56,299 nucleotides of DNA, taken from positions 1 through 56,299 of the forward strand of contig JAOARG010000060.1 in the NCBI GenBank assembly GCA_025210655.1. Direction: 5' to 3'. This document shows, piece by piece, positions 45,317-54,813 of this stretch (its first letter is position 1; the number at the start of each line of letters is the position of its first letter). The notes under the pieces were generated by a model. It worked only from the letters and a program-made list of their open reading frames with translations. It did no database searches and was not told the origin of the DNA. The position numbers and the translations under genes are program-made. Source of the stretch: Bacillota bacterium (GTDB lineage: Bacteria; Bacillota; Clostridia; Peptostreptococcales; Acidaminobacteraceae).

Positions 45317-47176
45317 TTACACTCCGTTTCTATTAGGCTTATAAGTATCTATATAACCCGCCATTACTTCAATAATTTTCGAGTCCTCACAGTTGTCTAA
45401 AAGTGCTTTCAAGTACTTTATTCTCTCTTCCACTATTTCAAAGTTACTAAAAGTCGGCGCTCCTACAAAAATCTTATTGTGAACTGTACTTTGAAGCCCT
45501 TCTTCCGCCATTAACAACTCTTCATATAATTTTTCACCTGGTCTTAAGCCTGTAATCATTATGGGTATATCATCATATGGCTTATAACCCGAAAGTGTAA
45601 TCAGATCTTTGGCAAGATCAATAATTTTGACCGGGTCACCCATATCTAATATAAAAATCTCACCACCATTAGCCATAGCCCCCGCCTGAATAACGAGTTG
45701 ACTTGCTTCTGGAATAGTCATAAAATACCTTGTAATCTCCTGATGAGTTACAGTTACTGGTCCACCTTTTTCAATTTGTCTTTTAAATAATGGAATTACA
45801 CTACCATTACTACCAAGTACATTTCCGAATCGTACTGCAACAAATTCTGTCGAACTAATCTCATTTAAAGATTGTACAATAATCTCTGCAAATCTTTTGC
45901 TTGCTCCCATTATATTTGTAGGATTTACAGCTTTATCCGTAGAAATCATAACAAACCTTTCTACATTATTTTCATGAGCACACTTGGCAATATTATAAGT
46001 ACCAATTACATTATTTTTAATACTCTCTCCAGGACTATGCTCCATTAGTGGTACATGTTTATGAGCTGCTGCGTGAAAAATAACATCTACATTTTCACAC
46101 CTTAATATACTATCCAATCTTTTATAATCCCTTACAGATGCTATTACAACTTTTAATTCAATATCTCTCAACAATCTCATAAGTTCATTCTGGAGGTCAT
46201 ATACACAATTCTCATAAATATCTAATAAAATAAGCTTTTTAGGCTTAAAAAACACAATTTGTCTAGCTAGTTCTGATCCTATAGAACCGCCACCTCCTGT
46301 AATCATAACAGTTTTATTCTTTATATAGCTTGAAATACGATTGACATTTAGGTCCACTTCGTCTCTACCTAATAGGTCTTCGATACTAACAGGTCTAATT
46401 GAATTGATTGATACTTTGCCATCTATTAACTCATAAATACCAGGGAGTGTTTTTAAATCACAGTCTGTTTTACTACATATCTTAGTAATATCTCTTATAT
46501 CTTTTTTGTTTCCTGAAGGAATAGATATAATAATTTCATCGATACTATATTTTTTAGCAACTTCAGTAACACTATTTCTATCACCCACTACCTGTACACC
46601 ATGAATTCTTTTTCCAAATTTTTCTCTGTTATCATCAATTAAAGCCACAACATAACTATTCAAGTTAGGATGATTTTTATACTCTTTTATGACAGCTGCT
46701 GCTGCATCCCCAGCCCCAATAATTAACACTCTCTTTCCCTTTCTCTTATATAAACGTTCTCCATTTTTAATACGTCTTACAATTCTATAACTGAAACGTG
46801 ATCCGCCAATCAACAATACATCCATTATCCCCGCCAAAATATATATACTTCTTGGCAAATGTGCTCCTACAATAAATGTATATGCTAGAACCATAATATT
46901 CCCCAAAAAAGATGCATTAAAGATCTGAATCACTTCATCAATACTGGCATACTTCCATAATGACTTGTATATCTTGAAATAAATAAGACAAATTATTTTA
47001 ATCATTGTATATATTAAGCAATGGGTAAAATATACATCCATAAAATTGTTATTCAAATTGCCCTCGAATCTTAATAAAAAACTTATTATATATCCTGTGT
47101 TAATTAAAACTATATCTAAAGCAACCAACATTAAAATTCTAAAACGTGACTTATAATTTTCCATATCATACCTCAA
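45317..47176 (-). CDS. membrane nucleotide-sugar 4,6-dehydratase (WbpM/CapD family)
   Basis: A 619-residue protein with four N-terminal membrane segments (about 14-130), a first nucleotide-binding fold (VLIIGAGDAAAAVIKEYKNH) and the catalytic domain from about 285: MITGGGGSIGSELARQIVFF, IFHAAAHKHVPLMEHSPGES and STDKAVNPTNIMGASKRFAE. A Met replaces the usual catalytic Tyr before xxxK, as in WbpM/FlaA1. It makes a UDP-4-keto-6-deoxy-HexNAc, the precursor of QuiNAc, FucNAc or bacillosamine-type sugars. It belongs with the ligase upstream and may feed the glycan made by the 815-15933 operon. Confidence 0.92.
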   Translation of the reverse strand: MRYDMENYKSRFRILMLVALDIVLINTGYIISFLLRFEGNLNNNFMDVYFTHCLIYTMIKIICLIYFKIYKSLWKYASIDEVIQIFNASFLGNIMVLAYTFIVGAHLPRSIYILAGIMDVLLIGGSRFSYRIVRRIKNGERLYKRKGKRVLIIGAGDAAAAVIKEYKNHPNLNSYVVALIDDNREKFGKRIHGVQVVGDRNSVTEVAKKYSIDEIIISIPSGNKKDIRDITKICSKTDCDLKTLPGIYELIDGKVSINSIRPVSIEDLLGRDEVDLNVNRISSYIKNKTVMITGGGGSIGSELARQIVFFKPKKLILLDIYENCVYDLQNELMRLLRDIELKVVIASVRDYKRLDSILRCENVDVIFHAAAHKHVPLMEHSPGESIKNNVIGTYNIAKCAHENNVERFVMISTDKAVNPTNIMGASKRFAEIIVQSLNEISSTEFVAVRFGNVLGSNGSVIPLFKRQIEKGGPVTVTHQEITRYFMTIPEASQLVIQAGAMANGGEIFILDMGDPVKIIDLAKDLITLSGYKPYDDIPIMITGLRPGEKLYEELLMAEEGLQSTVHNKIFVGAPTFSNFEIVEERIKYLKALLDNCEDSKIIEVMAGYIDTYKPNRNGV

Positions 47177-47241
47177 TCAAATAATTTAATGGCTTTTATT
47201 CAAAAAATATGAATACACAATTCTGTGCATTCATATTCTAC

Positions 47242-49005
47242 CTAAAACTCTTCCGAAATACTATTTTCATAAATTTTGTTGATGACTACTCCCAGTCCTA
47301 GTATAGTCCAAAACATAGGAGCTACAGATACATTTGAATCATTAAACAATGCTGTTACAGAATATCCAAATACTGCACAAAGCATTCCTACTCCATAATA
47401 ATAAAGGTCATTTTCTACACCCTTGAAATATAATCGAAAAGATTTAAACCCATAAATAACGAGAATGCCCAAATATACCAATAATGACACCACTCCTGTT
47501 TGTACACCTATCTGGATATAAGTATTGTGCGGCTTATCAACATATGCATAAGATGTACTTAAAAACTTATATTTACCCAACAAATCGTGCTGTGGAAAAA
47601 CTGCTGCAAATGTATCTGGACCTGATCCTATTATCAAACTATCCTTCATCAGTGGAATACTAGTTTTCCACAAATAACCTCTACTACTTCCTATTTTCTC
47701 AAGTCCAATTAGTGGCTTAAATTCATCAACAACCTCATATTTTAGTGGTCTTTTGTACTGATCATATAGCTGAAAACCATCCTTAGTTAAATACAGTATA
47801 TATGAAAAAGTATCATATTTTACCGCAATAGCATTTTTCTCTTTTGATAAAACAAATTGATATTTTGATAAAGAATCATCTCTTAATACTATTCTCCTAG
47901 TATCCTTCTCAATATCATATTTCATTTTCTCCCCATCTACATAGAAGTTTACGATACTTCCTTTTATTTTAACTTCTACATCTCTACCATCAAAATTCAT
48001 AATAACATTATCTTTAGAAAACTCAAACTTGCTGTTATATTTATCACTACTTGTAACAGCTGAACTTACATCTGCTTCATTTTTTATTACCTCATCGACT
48101 ACACCACTAATTCCCATTACGCTTGGTGCTACAAATATAAGTACTATTGCTAATAATAAAGACGCTGCGATATCTTTCCTAAATACTATTTTTTTATTTA
48201 AAATTATCAACATTAAAGCAAATGCTCCAAAATAACCTACCCTTCCAGCTGCTGAATTACATCCTACAAGATTAAAAAACATCAGCAGTGTATATGCTCC
48301 GTACAGAAACTTTTCCTTTATGTTTACAGCCTTAAATAACATACTTAAACCTAGAAAAGTGGTCATAACCATATAAGAACCAACAAAATTAGGATTATAC
48401 AATGTTGATGAGATAGACTTATCCTTGATTGAAAAATTAATAACACCTAATTTATCATGTAAACTCAACGGAAGTATCAATTTCCTCCCTATATTTGTGG
48501 CTAAAATATTATGTCCATAAAATTCTAATATACCCATTATACCCAGTATACCTGATGAAATAATAATACACTTAACAATACATTTAATATCACTTTTATC
48601 TTCTATAAAGTTATTAATGTATAATACCATGGTTATATAGGCCAATTGAACTAACATTCCCTCAAACCTATCAACAAAGCCAAATATAACAATTGATTTA
48701 TATGGTGACATTATACTTGAAACTATAATAAACACCATTAGTATAAGCAATAAGATATTAATCTTACTCTTAAAATTCTTTAAAAACTTTTCCTTATTAA
48801 AATATTTCAATAATACAATCAATGCTAATACTGCCGCTATTATAATCCACATCATCTTATAATACGAATAAAAATCTGAATGTATCCTTGTATTCTTGTA
48901 AACCTCAAACATTTCTTGTGGAATTGCATATGGCTTAAGCCTCATAATTAGGGGTACCATTGCTGAAAATATTATTATTGGTATTAGCTTAATTTTATTG
49001 TACAT
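47242..49005 (-). CDS. O-antigen ligase-like membrane protein
   Basis: A 587-residue protein with ten or more membrane segments. FVGSYMVMTTFLGLSMLFKA and the later SLIIGSGPDTFAAVFPQHDL with DKPHNTYIQIGVQTGVVSLL are typical of the WaaL/O-antigen ligase family. An external insert of about 120 residues (about 300-425, beta-rich and charged) splits the membrane domain. Ligases of this type attach finished glycans to lipids, proteins or walls. In an S-layer bacterium, transfer to S-layer protein or wall polymer is plausible. AAGGAG precedes the ATG. Confidence 0.85.
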   Translation of the reverse strand: MYNKIKLIPIIIFSAMVPLIMRLKPYAIPQEMFEVYKNTRIHSDFYSYYKMMWIIIAAVLALIVLLKYFNKEKFLKNFKSKINILLLILMVFIIVSSIMSPYKSIVIFGFVDRFEGMLVQLAYITMVLYINNFIEDKSDIKCIVKCIIISSGILGIMGILEFYGHNILATNIGRKLILPLSLHDKLGVINFSIKDKSISSTLYNPNFVGSYMVMTTFLGLSMLFKAVNIKEKFLYGAYTLLMFFNLVGCNSAAGRVGYFGAFALMLIILNKKIVFRKDIAASLLLAIVLIFVAPSVMGISGVVDEVIKNEADVSSAVTSSDKYNSKFEFSKDNVIMNFDGRDVEVKIKGSIVNFYVDGEKMKYDIEKDTRRIVLRDDSLSKYQFVLSKEKNAIAVKYDTFSYILYLTKDGFQLYDQYKRPLKYEVVDEFKPLIGLEKIGSSRGYLWKTSIPLMKDSLIIGSGPDTFAAVFPQHDLLGKYKFLSTSYAYVDKPHNTYIQIGVQTGVVSLLVYLGILVIYGFKSFRLYFKGVENDLYYYGVGMLCAVFGYSVTALFNDSNVSVAPMFWTILGLGVVINKIYENSISEEF

Positions 49006-49098
49006 ACATACTTCTCCTTATATAAATTCTCTTCTTAATTATATCAAATTTTCTATACTAGGACTACATGTAATATATTTTTAAACTACATAAAAAAA

Positions 49099-49124
49099 CA
49101 ACCCATGGCTTATGCCATGGGTTG
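49099..49124. terminator. terminator of the S-layer gene
   Basis: CAACCCATGGC-TTAT-GCCATGGGTTG is an 11-bp perfect stem. On the minus strand it is followed by TTTTTTTATG. It lies 33 bases after the S-layer stop codon. Confidence 0.9.
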
Positions 49125-49156
49125 AAAATAATTTTTAATTATTATTTATTCTTAAA

Positions 49157-52100
49157 TTACTTAACTACGTGAGTAAGAGTGTAAATTACAGTAGTTCCAT
49201 CAAGAACTTCTACAACAAACTCATCACCGATAGCTAAGTTAGCTCCTGATACTGTAAGATCTAAATCATTATCAGCAGTAGCTTTGATAGCTAAATCAGT
49301 ACCGTCAACAGCACCAGCAGATACAGAACCAGCAGTTACAGTTCCTACTGAGTAAAGCTTAGCAGCCGATGATCCAGAAGCTGTGAATGATACCTCAATA
49401 TCAAATCCATCATCTTCATCGTAGTCACCGAATGATAATTCAGCTTTCTTCTCATTACCAGAACCTTCAACTAATTCAACTACTAAGTCACCATCTTCAA
49501 CGTTACCTTCAAACTCGTAAGTTAAAGTGATTGCTTCTCCACCAAACTCATCAGTTACAGTTACTTTGTACGTCTTACCATCTACAAGAGGCTCATCGAA
49601 GTACATTGTAATATCATCGTCTTCAGTTGAAGCGTAAGCGATTGTAGCAGTACCGTCAGAGATAACCTCTCCACCAGCTGCGAAATCAAACGCTACATCA
49701 TTAGTACCTTGCTTAACTGTAAACTTAGCGTTTCCAGCAGTAGTAGCATCTCCGTGAACATCGTCTGAGAAGTTAACAATAACTTTCTTAGAAGAAATAA
49801 TCTCAACACCTGTTACGTAGATAGTAGACTCAACATCTTTGTCAGTACCATCGAATGAATACTCATCATCATCAGCATCTTCTCTGTTACCTGCTAAGTC
49901 TTTAGCACCCTTAGATACTGTTAATGTGTAAGTGTCTCCTGACTCAAGATCATCTTCTAATCTAAGGATAACTTTGTTGTCATCAATTTCTTTAGAAGCA
50001 ATATCAATCTCTTTGTCATCATCATCATCATTTGTTACTTTGTATGATCCAGTTCCACTTAAGTCTTCATCGTAAACAACGTGGATAGTTCTCTTATCAA
50101 TAGTTACTACTTCTTCAAGAACTGGCTCTTCGTCGTCTTCTTCACTAGCTTCGATTTCAAACTCAGCTAAATCTTTATCAATACCATTAGTTTCATCATT
50201 GTAACCAATCATATTAGTAATAATCTTAGTAAAGTCAATTACTAATTCTGTTTCATCTGGAACTTCATTCTTAGCATGTAATTCTAAGATAGTATTGTCA
50301 TCACCGTACTCAACAGTCCACTCACCTAATTTGTAATCAACTGCAGAACCTTTAAGCTTAATAGCACCCTTAGTTACTGTGTAATCACCTTTTAATGAAC
50401 CAGCAGCAACAGCTTTAGTATCAGCAGTGAATAAGAATTCTTCGTCGAATTCGAAGATGAATTTCTTAATGTTTTCTTGATCCCAATCTCCAGAACTTAA
50501 GTCTAAGAAAGTATCAGTATCATCTACATCATCATCAGATCCGTCAAACTCTTCTTGAGCTTCATCAATATCTAAAGAGTTACCAGCATCATCAGTAACT
50601 TTTGTAGTATCAAACTTACCAAGGTACTCATGATCGTTATCTAATTCTACAGAAGCAGTTCTGTAAACCGCAACAGAAGAATCACTGTCTAATAATGCCA
50701 TAAATTCTACTACTACAGCAGTATTAGTATCTTGATCAGTTACAGTAAGTGCACTTGCCTTAATGTTGATATCTTCAGAGAAAGTAACTCTGATCTCTCT
50801 CTTAGAAATCGCTTCGATATCGTCAACCTCTGGCTTAGTGATATCTTTATCATTCTCAGTAGCAGTAAACTCTACTGAATCGTTCATCATTGTGTTACCA
50901 AATAAATCTTCAATACCTTCAACTTTGATAACGTACTCATCATTAGCTTTTGGCTCTTGAATAGTAAGAACTACAACAGACTTGTTGTCGAACGCTTTGT
51001 TATCTTCGTCTTCGTCATGGTAATCTGCTTCGATTGCTCTTCCTAAACCATCAATTTCGTAGTTAGTTGGATCTTCAGCAGACTCTTTAGTTAATTCTTC
51101 GTTGAATATAAGCATAACTTTGTACTTATCATCATCGTCATCCTTAACTTCACCGTTATCTTTATCACTTGACTTCGCATCATCATCGAAGTAGTACTTG
51201 ATAGACTTGATGTATGGCTTTTGAACATCAACATCTGATCCGTCAAATCCATCATCATCTCTATCCATAACGTTTCCGAACTCATCTTCAACGTTCTCTA
51301 CGTATAACTTGTAGTTTTCTTCATCATCTTGAGTAGAAGTAGTAAGGATAATTACCTTGCTTTCTTCATCATCATTCTTGAATCTTGCTTCGTAGATATC
51401 AAGATCATCGTTCTTGATTTCATAGTTATCAGTATCTAATGCAGAAGCTGGATCTAAGTAGTTATCTTCGTCGAAGTATACCCAGATTTCGTTTCCGTTT
51501 TTAGCGTCAGCTTTATCTAATTCTGGCTTATCATCATCCTCATCCTTAGATCTGAATGATTCTTTCTCAGCTTTAGTCATAACGTTAGCAGCGTAAGATC
51601 CATCTACAACACCGTTAATTTCGATAGTGTATTTAGACTTAGTTTGCTCTTCAGTAGTAATTTCAACTCTGTCGAAATCTTCTGAAGGATCGTCATCATT
51701 GTTAGCTCCTCTTTGAGCTTCAATCTTGATAATATCAAGACCATCAATATCGTAGTTAGCAATATCTTCTGCAGAAGCTTTGTCAATACCGTGCTCATCA
51801 TCAAATACTACTGTAAGTCTGATGTTGTTTTCAACGATAATATCTTCAACTTCTGGAGCATCTTTATCTACGTCAGAAACAAAAGTCTTAGTAGACTTGC
51901 TCATTACAACTCCATCAGCAGACTCAATGTTCTCTAAAGTAAGTTTTCTTGTTTGCTTCTTATCCATTCCGTCAGTGTAAATCTTAACGATTCTCTTATC
52001 GTCAGCATCTACTTTAGCATCAACGATTTCAACACCTGGAATGTAGTAGTTATCAATGTTTTCAGCAGTTTCTTTGTCAATGTTCTTTTCAAAAGTAACT

Positions 52101-53041
52101 TCAACAACGTTTGTATCAGTACCATCTACATCATCAACAACTGGCTTAGCAGTAATAGCTTTTAATCCAGCAAAGTTATCAGTCATTCCACCGATATTCA
52201 TTGTGTAAGCTTTACCGTTCTTTTGAGACTCAGTCTCTACGATAGCAACTTTATCATCAGCATCATAGTATACAGAAACAACTTCTAATACCTTATCAGC
52301 ATCTTCTTTTTCAGTAATAACGTAAGAATCAGTGTTCTCAGCAGCTTCTGAATCAACATCAGCATCTTCTGAGAATCTTACTTCAACTTTTTCGTTACCA
52401 ACTGGAACTACACCAAAAGCAACGCCTTCGATAGTAGCAACTTCAGGAGCCTCAGGCTCGATAACGCCAAGGTCAACGCCTAATTTAACGTCTTCACCTT
52501 TTTTGTTAGTCTCAAGAGTGTTAACCATCATTTGGAAAACTTCGCCTCTTAATACAGAATCAGTAGCAGCAGCGTCTACACCATTAGCAAGACCCATAGC
52601 AGCAGCATCTTCTAAAGCAGTTTCCCAAACTACATCGTATCCAAGAGCAGTTAACATGAACTTAGCAGCCATTTGAGCTGTAACTTCACCTTCTGGATCG
52701 AATAAACCATCACCGATACCATTTGACCACTTAGCATTTTGAGCGTATGCTACGTATCCAGCATACCATGCATCAGCAGGTACATCAGTGAAAGTACTTG
52801 GAAGTGGGTAATTCTTAGCCTCTTCCTCTACACCTAACATTGCAGCAATTAATTTCATCATTGCAGCACGAGTTAATTTATCTCCCTCGTTTAAGTTTCC
52901 GTTCTCATCTCCACTGATCATTTCGTAACTCTTAAGAGTTTCGCCAGCTGTCTTTTCAGCAGCCATCTCAGCAGCAAATGCCATCGGGAAACTTCCTAGT
53001 ACTAATGAAAGTACTAGAACTAGCGATAATACTTTTTTCAT
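49157..53041 (-). CDS. major S-layer protein with SLH and Ig-like modules
   Basis: A 1294-residue secreted protein: signal peptide LSLVLVLSLVLGSFPMAFAA, then three SLH modules to about 185 (GDKLTRAAMMKLIAAMLGVE, TFTDVPADAWYAGYVAYAQN, FDPEGEVTAQMAAKFMLTAL). About nine SbsA-like Ig modules follow, marked by EVRFSEDADVD, VEVTFEKNIDKETAENIDNY, MLIFNEELTKESAEDPTNYE and HVVYDEDLSGTGSYKV. Asp-rich stretches (DDDDK, EDDDEPV) make it very acidic and likely calcium-binding. Codon use is biased (GCA, GAA, ATC), as in highly expressed genes. GGGAGG lies ten bases before the ATG. Confidence 0.93.
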   Translation of the reverse strand: MKKVLSLVLVLSLVLGSFPMAFAAEMAAEKTAGETLKSYEMISGDENGNLNEGDKLTRAAMMKLIAAMLGVEEEAKNYPLPSTFTDVPADAWYAGYVAYAQNAKWSNGIGDGLFDPEGEVTAQMAAKFMLTALGYDVVWETALEDAAAMGLANGVDAAATDSVLRGEVFQMMVNTLETNKKGEDVKLGVDLGVIEPEAPEVATIEGVAFGVVPVGNEKVEVRFSEDADVDSEAAENTDSYVITEKEDADKVLEVVSVYYDADDKVAIVETESQKNGKAYTMNIGGMTDNFAGLKAITAKPVVDDVDGTDTNVVEVTFEKNIDKETAENIDNYYIPGVEIVDAKVDADDKRIVKIYTDGMDKKQTRKLTLENIESADGVVMSKSTKTFVSDVDKDAPEVEDIIVENNIRLTVVFDDEHGIDKASAEDIANYDIDGLDIIKIEAQRGANNDDDPSEDFDRVEITTEEQTKSKYTIEINGVVDGSYAANVMTKAEKESFRSKDEDDDKPELDKADAKNGNEIWVYFDEDNYLDPASALDTDNYEIKNDDLDIYEARFKNDDEESKVIILTTSTQDDEENYKLYVENVEDEFGNVMDRDDDGFDGSDVDVQKPYIKSIKYYFDDDAKSSDKDNGEVKDDDDDKYKVMLIFNEELTKESAEDPTNYEIDGLGRAIEADYHDEDEDNKAFDNKSVVVLTIQEPKANDEYVIKVEGIEDLFGNTMMNDSVEFTATENDKDITKPEVDDIEAISKREIRVTFSEDINIKASALTVTDQDTNTAVVVEFMALLDSDSSVAVYRTASVELDNDHEYLGKFDTTKVTDDAGNSLDIDEAQEEFDGSDDDVDDTDTFLDLSSGDWDQENIKKFIFEFDEEFLFTADTKAVAAGSLKGDYTVTKGAIKLKGSAVDYKLGEWTVEYGDDNTILELHAKNEVPDETELVIDFTKIITNMIGYNDETNGIDKDLAEFEIEASEEDDEEPVLEEVVTIDKRTIHVVYDEDLSGTGSYKVTNDDDDDKEIDIASKEIDDNKVILRLEDDLESGDTYTLTVSKGAKDLAGNREDADDDEYSFDGTDKDVESTIYVTGVEIISSKKVIVNFSDDVHGDATTAGNAKFTVKQGTNDVAFDFAAGGEVISDGTATIAYASTEDDDITMYFDEPLVDGKTYKVTVTDEFGGEAITLTYEFEGNVEDGDLVVELVEGSGNEKKAELSFGDYDEDDGFDIEVSFTASGSSAAKLYSVGTVTAGSVSAGAVDGTDLAIKATADNDLDLTVSGANLAIGDEFVVEVLDGTTVIYTLTHVVK

Positions 53042-53135
53042 CGCAGTAATTCCTCCCTTTTACTTTTATTATGTACTCCTTTTAAAAGAAGTATATTAGA
53101 AGAACATTATAAATGTAATTCTAATCCTACAATCG

Positions 53136-53191
53136 ATTATAGCACTCAGTAGATACCGAGGTCAATTGATTAACGGGATTGTAATACAATT
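53136..53191 (-). promoter_or_regulatory. S-layer promoter with upstream box
   Basis: On the minus strand TTGACC (53165-53160) and TATAAT (53141-53136) are 18 bases apart. AATTGTATTACAATCCC (53191-53175) lies nine bases upstream of the -35 and matches the box before the SLH operon at 26355-26370. The predicted leader is about 90 bases. Confidence 0.7.
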
Positions 53192-53310
53192 GTAACGTAA
53201 CTCCTGACACACTTCGAAGCAGTACAATCTTTCATAATATAATTATACATTAACAAAACCGTAATAAAAGTTACATTTGTGTTACAAACAAGTTAACATC
53301 AACAGTTGCC

Positions 53311-53414
53311 TGTGGATTAGTTATGCACAGTTTGTGATTTTTGTGGATAATGGTTGTGATTGTTCACAATTACTTGTCGATAATCCACAGTTTGTGTGGA
53401 TTGTCTGTGTATTA
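53311..53414. promoter_or_regulatory. cluster of DnaA-box-like sequences
   Basis: Perfect TTATNCACA matches occur at 53321 (TTATGCACA) and 53342-53350 (TGTGGATAA). One-mismatch matches lie at 53311 (TGTGGATTA), 53360 (TTGTTCACA), 53381 (TAATCCACA) and 53406 (TGTGTATTA). Six in about 100 bases is dense. There is no dnaA or dnaN nearby. The alternative is another short-box repeat, since CACAGTTTGTG occurs twice. Confidence 0.5.
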
Positions 53415-53514
53415 TTCCCCTTGGCTGTGGTTATTTTTATAGCTTTACTTATAAATAGTACAGTTTTTGTTACAGAACTAGGCATTTGTGTGGGGAATGT
53501 TACACTTTTTTACT

Positions 53515-53660
53515 GATTTTCTATAGAAAATCTGGGGGAGTGCTCCTTATCAGTCGCGAATAGTATTCGCTTCTCTCATGGGTAGTGATGGAGATGCATC
53601 CCTACTCCATCGGGTAGAGATTACTTTGTAATCAGCGTTGTTAGTTTACCTTCGTAAACT
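53515..53660. repeat. left half of a GGGTAGTG-box element
   Basis: It starts with the 18-base palindrome GATTTTCTATAGAAAATC. Boxes GGAGTG, GAATAGTA, GGGTAGTG and GGGTAGAG follow, separated by hairpins GCGAAT/ATTCGC, GATTAC/GTAATC and AGTTTAC/GTAAACT. No right half is attached; a complete copy of the element starts 26 bases later. Confidence 0.75.
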
Positions 53661-53685
53661 TTCTTTTTATTACTAATTACCCTAA

Positions 53686-53988
53686 GGAAATCTGGATAGT
53701 GCTCATTAACAGTCGCGAATAGTATTCGCTTTGCTCTTGGGTAGTGCTAAAGGTACATCCTTACTTCAGCGAGTAGAGATTGCCCTGCAATCAGCTCGGA
53801 TAGTTTACAATCGTAAACTTACATTTAAAATGTTCTTCTATAAATTATTTTACGCTAGTAAAATTTCATTGCTGATTGATTTATCAATCTCTACTCATTA
53901 AAACAAGCATTAGTTTTTATACTACTCGCAAAGCACTATTCGTGAATGTAAGGAACACTATTCAGCTTTTCCAACAGAAAAGTAGTAT
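53686..53988. repeat. complete GGGTAGTG-box palindromic element
   Basis: Left boxes start at 53695 (GATAGTG), 53717 (GAATAGTA), 53739 (GGGTAGTG) and 53771 (GAGTAGAG). Inverted boxes end at 53896 (CTCTACTC), 53927, 53941 and 53963 (CACTATTC). Outer-end sums are 107658, 107658, 107666 and 107667. Hairpins lie between boxes. The right end directly abuts the stop codon of the four-helix-bundle gene. Confidence 0.87.
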
Positions 53989-54345
53989 CTATTCCTTCTT
54001 CAAACTATTAATAAAATTACTAATCTTAATCCCCAATGTATTCACCATCTTCTCAAACTCCTTTAATTCATCATCTGTAACATATCCTAGTCCATTTGCT
54101 GTATCTATTTGACACGCTACTTCCATCAATGAACTATAGGACATGTTTAGAAAATGAATCTTATCTTTCTTACTAAATCTACTTATGCCTTCTACGAAGT
54201 TTGATGATACTGATATTAGTGATCTTCTTATTTGAGCACATAAAGCATATTTTTCTTCTGGTGGAAATGTATTAATTAGAATGTAGGTATGTACTGTTAA
54301 ATCTCTGGATAATATGTATATATTCCACTTTTTGAATTTGAGCAT
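53989..54345 (-). CDS. four-helix-bundle protein (23S rRNA IVP family), copy 4
   Basis: A 118-residue family member with SLISVSSNFVEGISRFSKKD and FLNMSYSSLMEVACQIDTAN, ending ISNFINSLKKE. The ATG at 54343-54345 (MLKFKKWNIY) aligns with the starts of the other copies and follows AAGG; a GTG three codons upstream is less likely. It is enclosed by complete GGGTAGTG palindromic elements on both sides and by half elements outside these. This is the most elaborate of the four loci and may be the most recently active. Function unknown. Confidence 0.88.
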   Translation of the reverse strand: MLKFKKWNIYILSRDLTVHTYILINTFPPEEKYALCAQIRRSLISVSSNFVEGISRFSKKDKIHFLNMSYSSLMEVACQIDTANGLGYVTDDELKEFEKMVNTLGIKISNFINSLKKE

Positions 54346-54394
54346 TTCTTTCACCTTCCTTTATAAAGGAAGTTTATCAGTTATTGTGGGTGTT

Positions 54395-54415
54395 TTGGTA
54401 TGCGGGGTGCATACA
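54395..54415 (-). promoter_or_regulatory. conserved leader palindrome, copy 4
   Basis: On the minus strand TGTATGCACCCCGCATACCAA, with GTATGC/GCATAC arms at 54398-54414, ends 52 bases before the start codon. The GC-rich spacer ACCCC shows that only the arms and the flanking TG/CAA are conserved. Confidence 0.75.
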
Positions 54416-54420
54416 TTTAT

Positions 54421-54737
54421 ACTACTTTCCCTTGGGAAAGCTGAGGAGTGATCCTTATCAGTCGCGAATAGTACTCACTTTGTTCATGGGTAATGTTGGA
54501 GATGCATTCTGCTCCAACGAGTAGAGATTACTTCGTAATCAGATTTGATACTTTACAATCGTAAACTTTCTTTTTTAATAAGTTCTTCTTTAAATTATTT
54601 TACGATGGTAAAATCTCATCGCTAATTGATCTATCAATCTCTACTCATAAAAACAAGCATTAGTTTTATACTACCCGCAAAGCACTATTCGTGACTGCTA
54701 GGAACACTATTCAGCTTTTCCAAGAGAAAAGTAGTAC
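54421..54737. repeat. complete GGGTAGTG-box palindromic element
   Basis: Left boxes start at 54443, 54466, 54488 and 54519; inverted boxes end at 54646, 54676, 54690 and 54712. Sums are 109155, 109156, 109164 and 109165. Outer hairpins TTTCCCTTGGGAAA and CTTTTCCAAGAGAAAAG cap both ends. It is the same family as 53686-53988 but has drifted, and compensating changes keep the hairpins. Confidence 0.87.
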
Positions 54738-54813
54738 TCTACAGTTAAACTAATTTGCAGGCTGATCATCTCTATTCGGATAAAATCAGTTGATCTCGGG
54801 TCTTTTTTGAAAT

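Noticed and set aside
51713..52165. Several plus-strand frames opposite the S-layer gene
   Set aside because: They are shadows caused by the biased codon use of the highly expressed S-layer gene.
53311..53414. Chromosomal replication origin
   Set aside because: DnaA-like boxes are dense, but there is no dnaA, dnaN or clear unwinding region beside them; kept only as a box cluster.
53277..53516. Plus-strand frame of 79 codons
   Set aside because: It runs through the DnaA-box-like cluster, has no ribosome site and its composition follows the repeats.
53876..54112. Plus-strand frame of 78 codons
   Set aside because: It is antisense to four-helix-bundle copy 4 and to the adjoining repeat arm, with no ribosome site.
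21550..54345. Diversity-generating retroelement (Avd-like proteins)
   Set aside because: The four-helix-bundle proteins share the Avd fold family, but no reverse transcriptase and no template/variable repeat pair is present.
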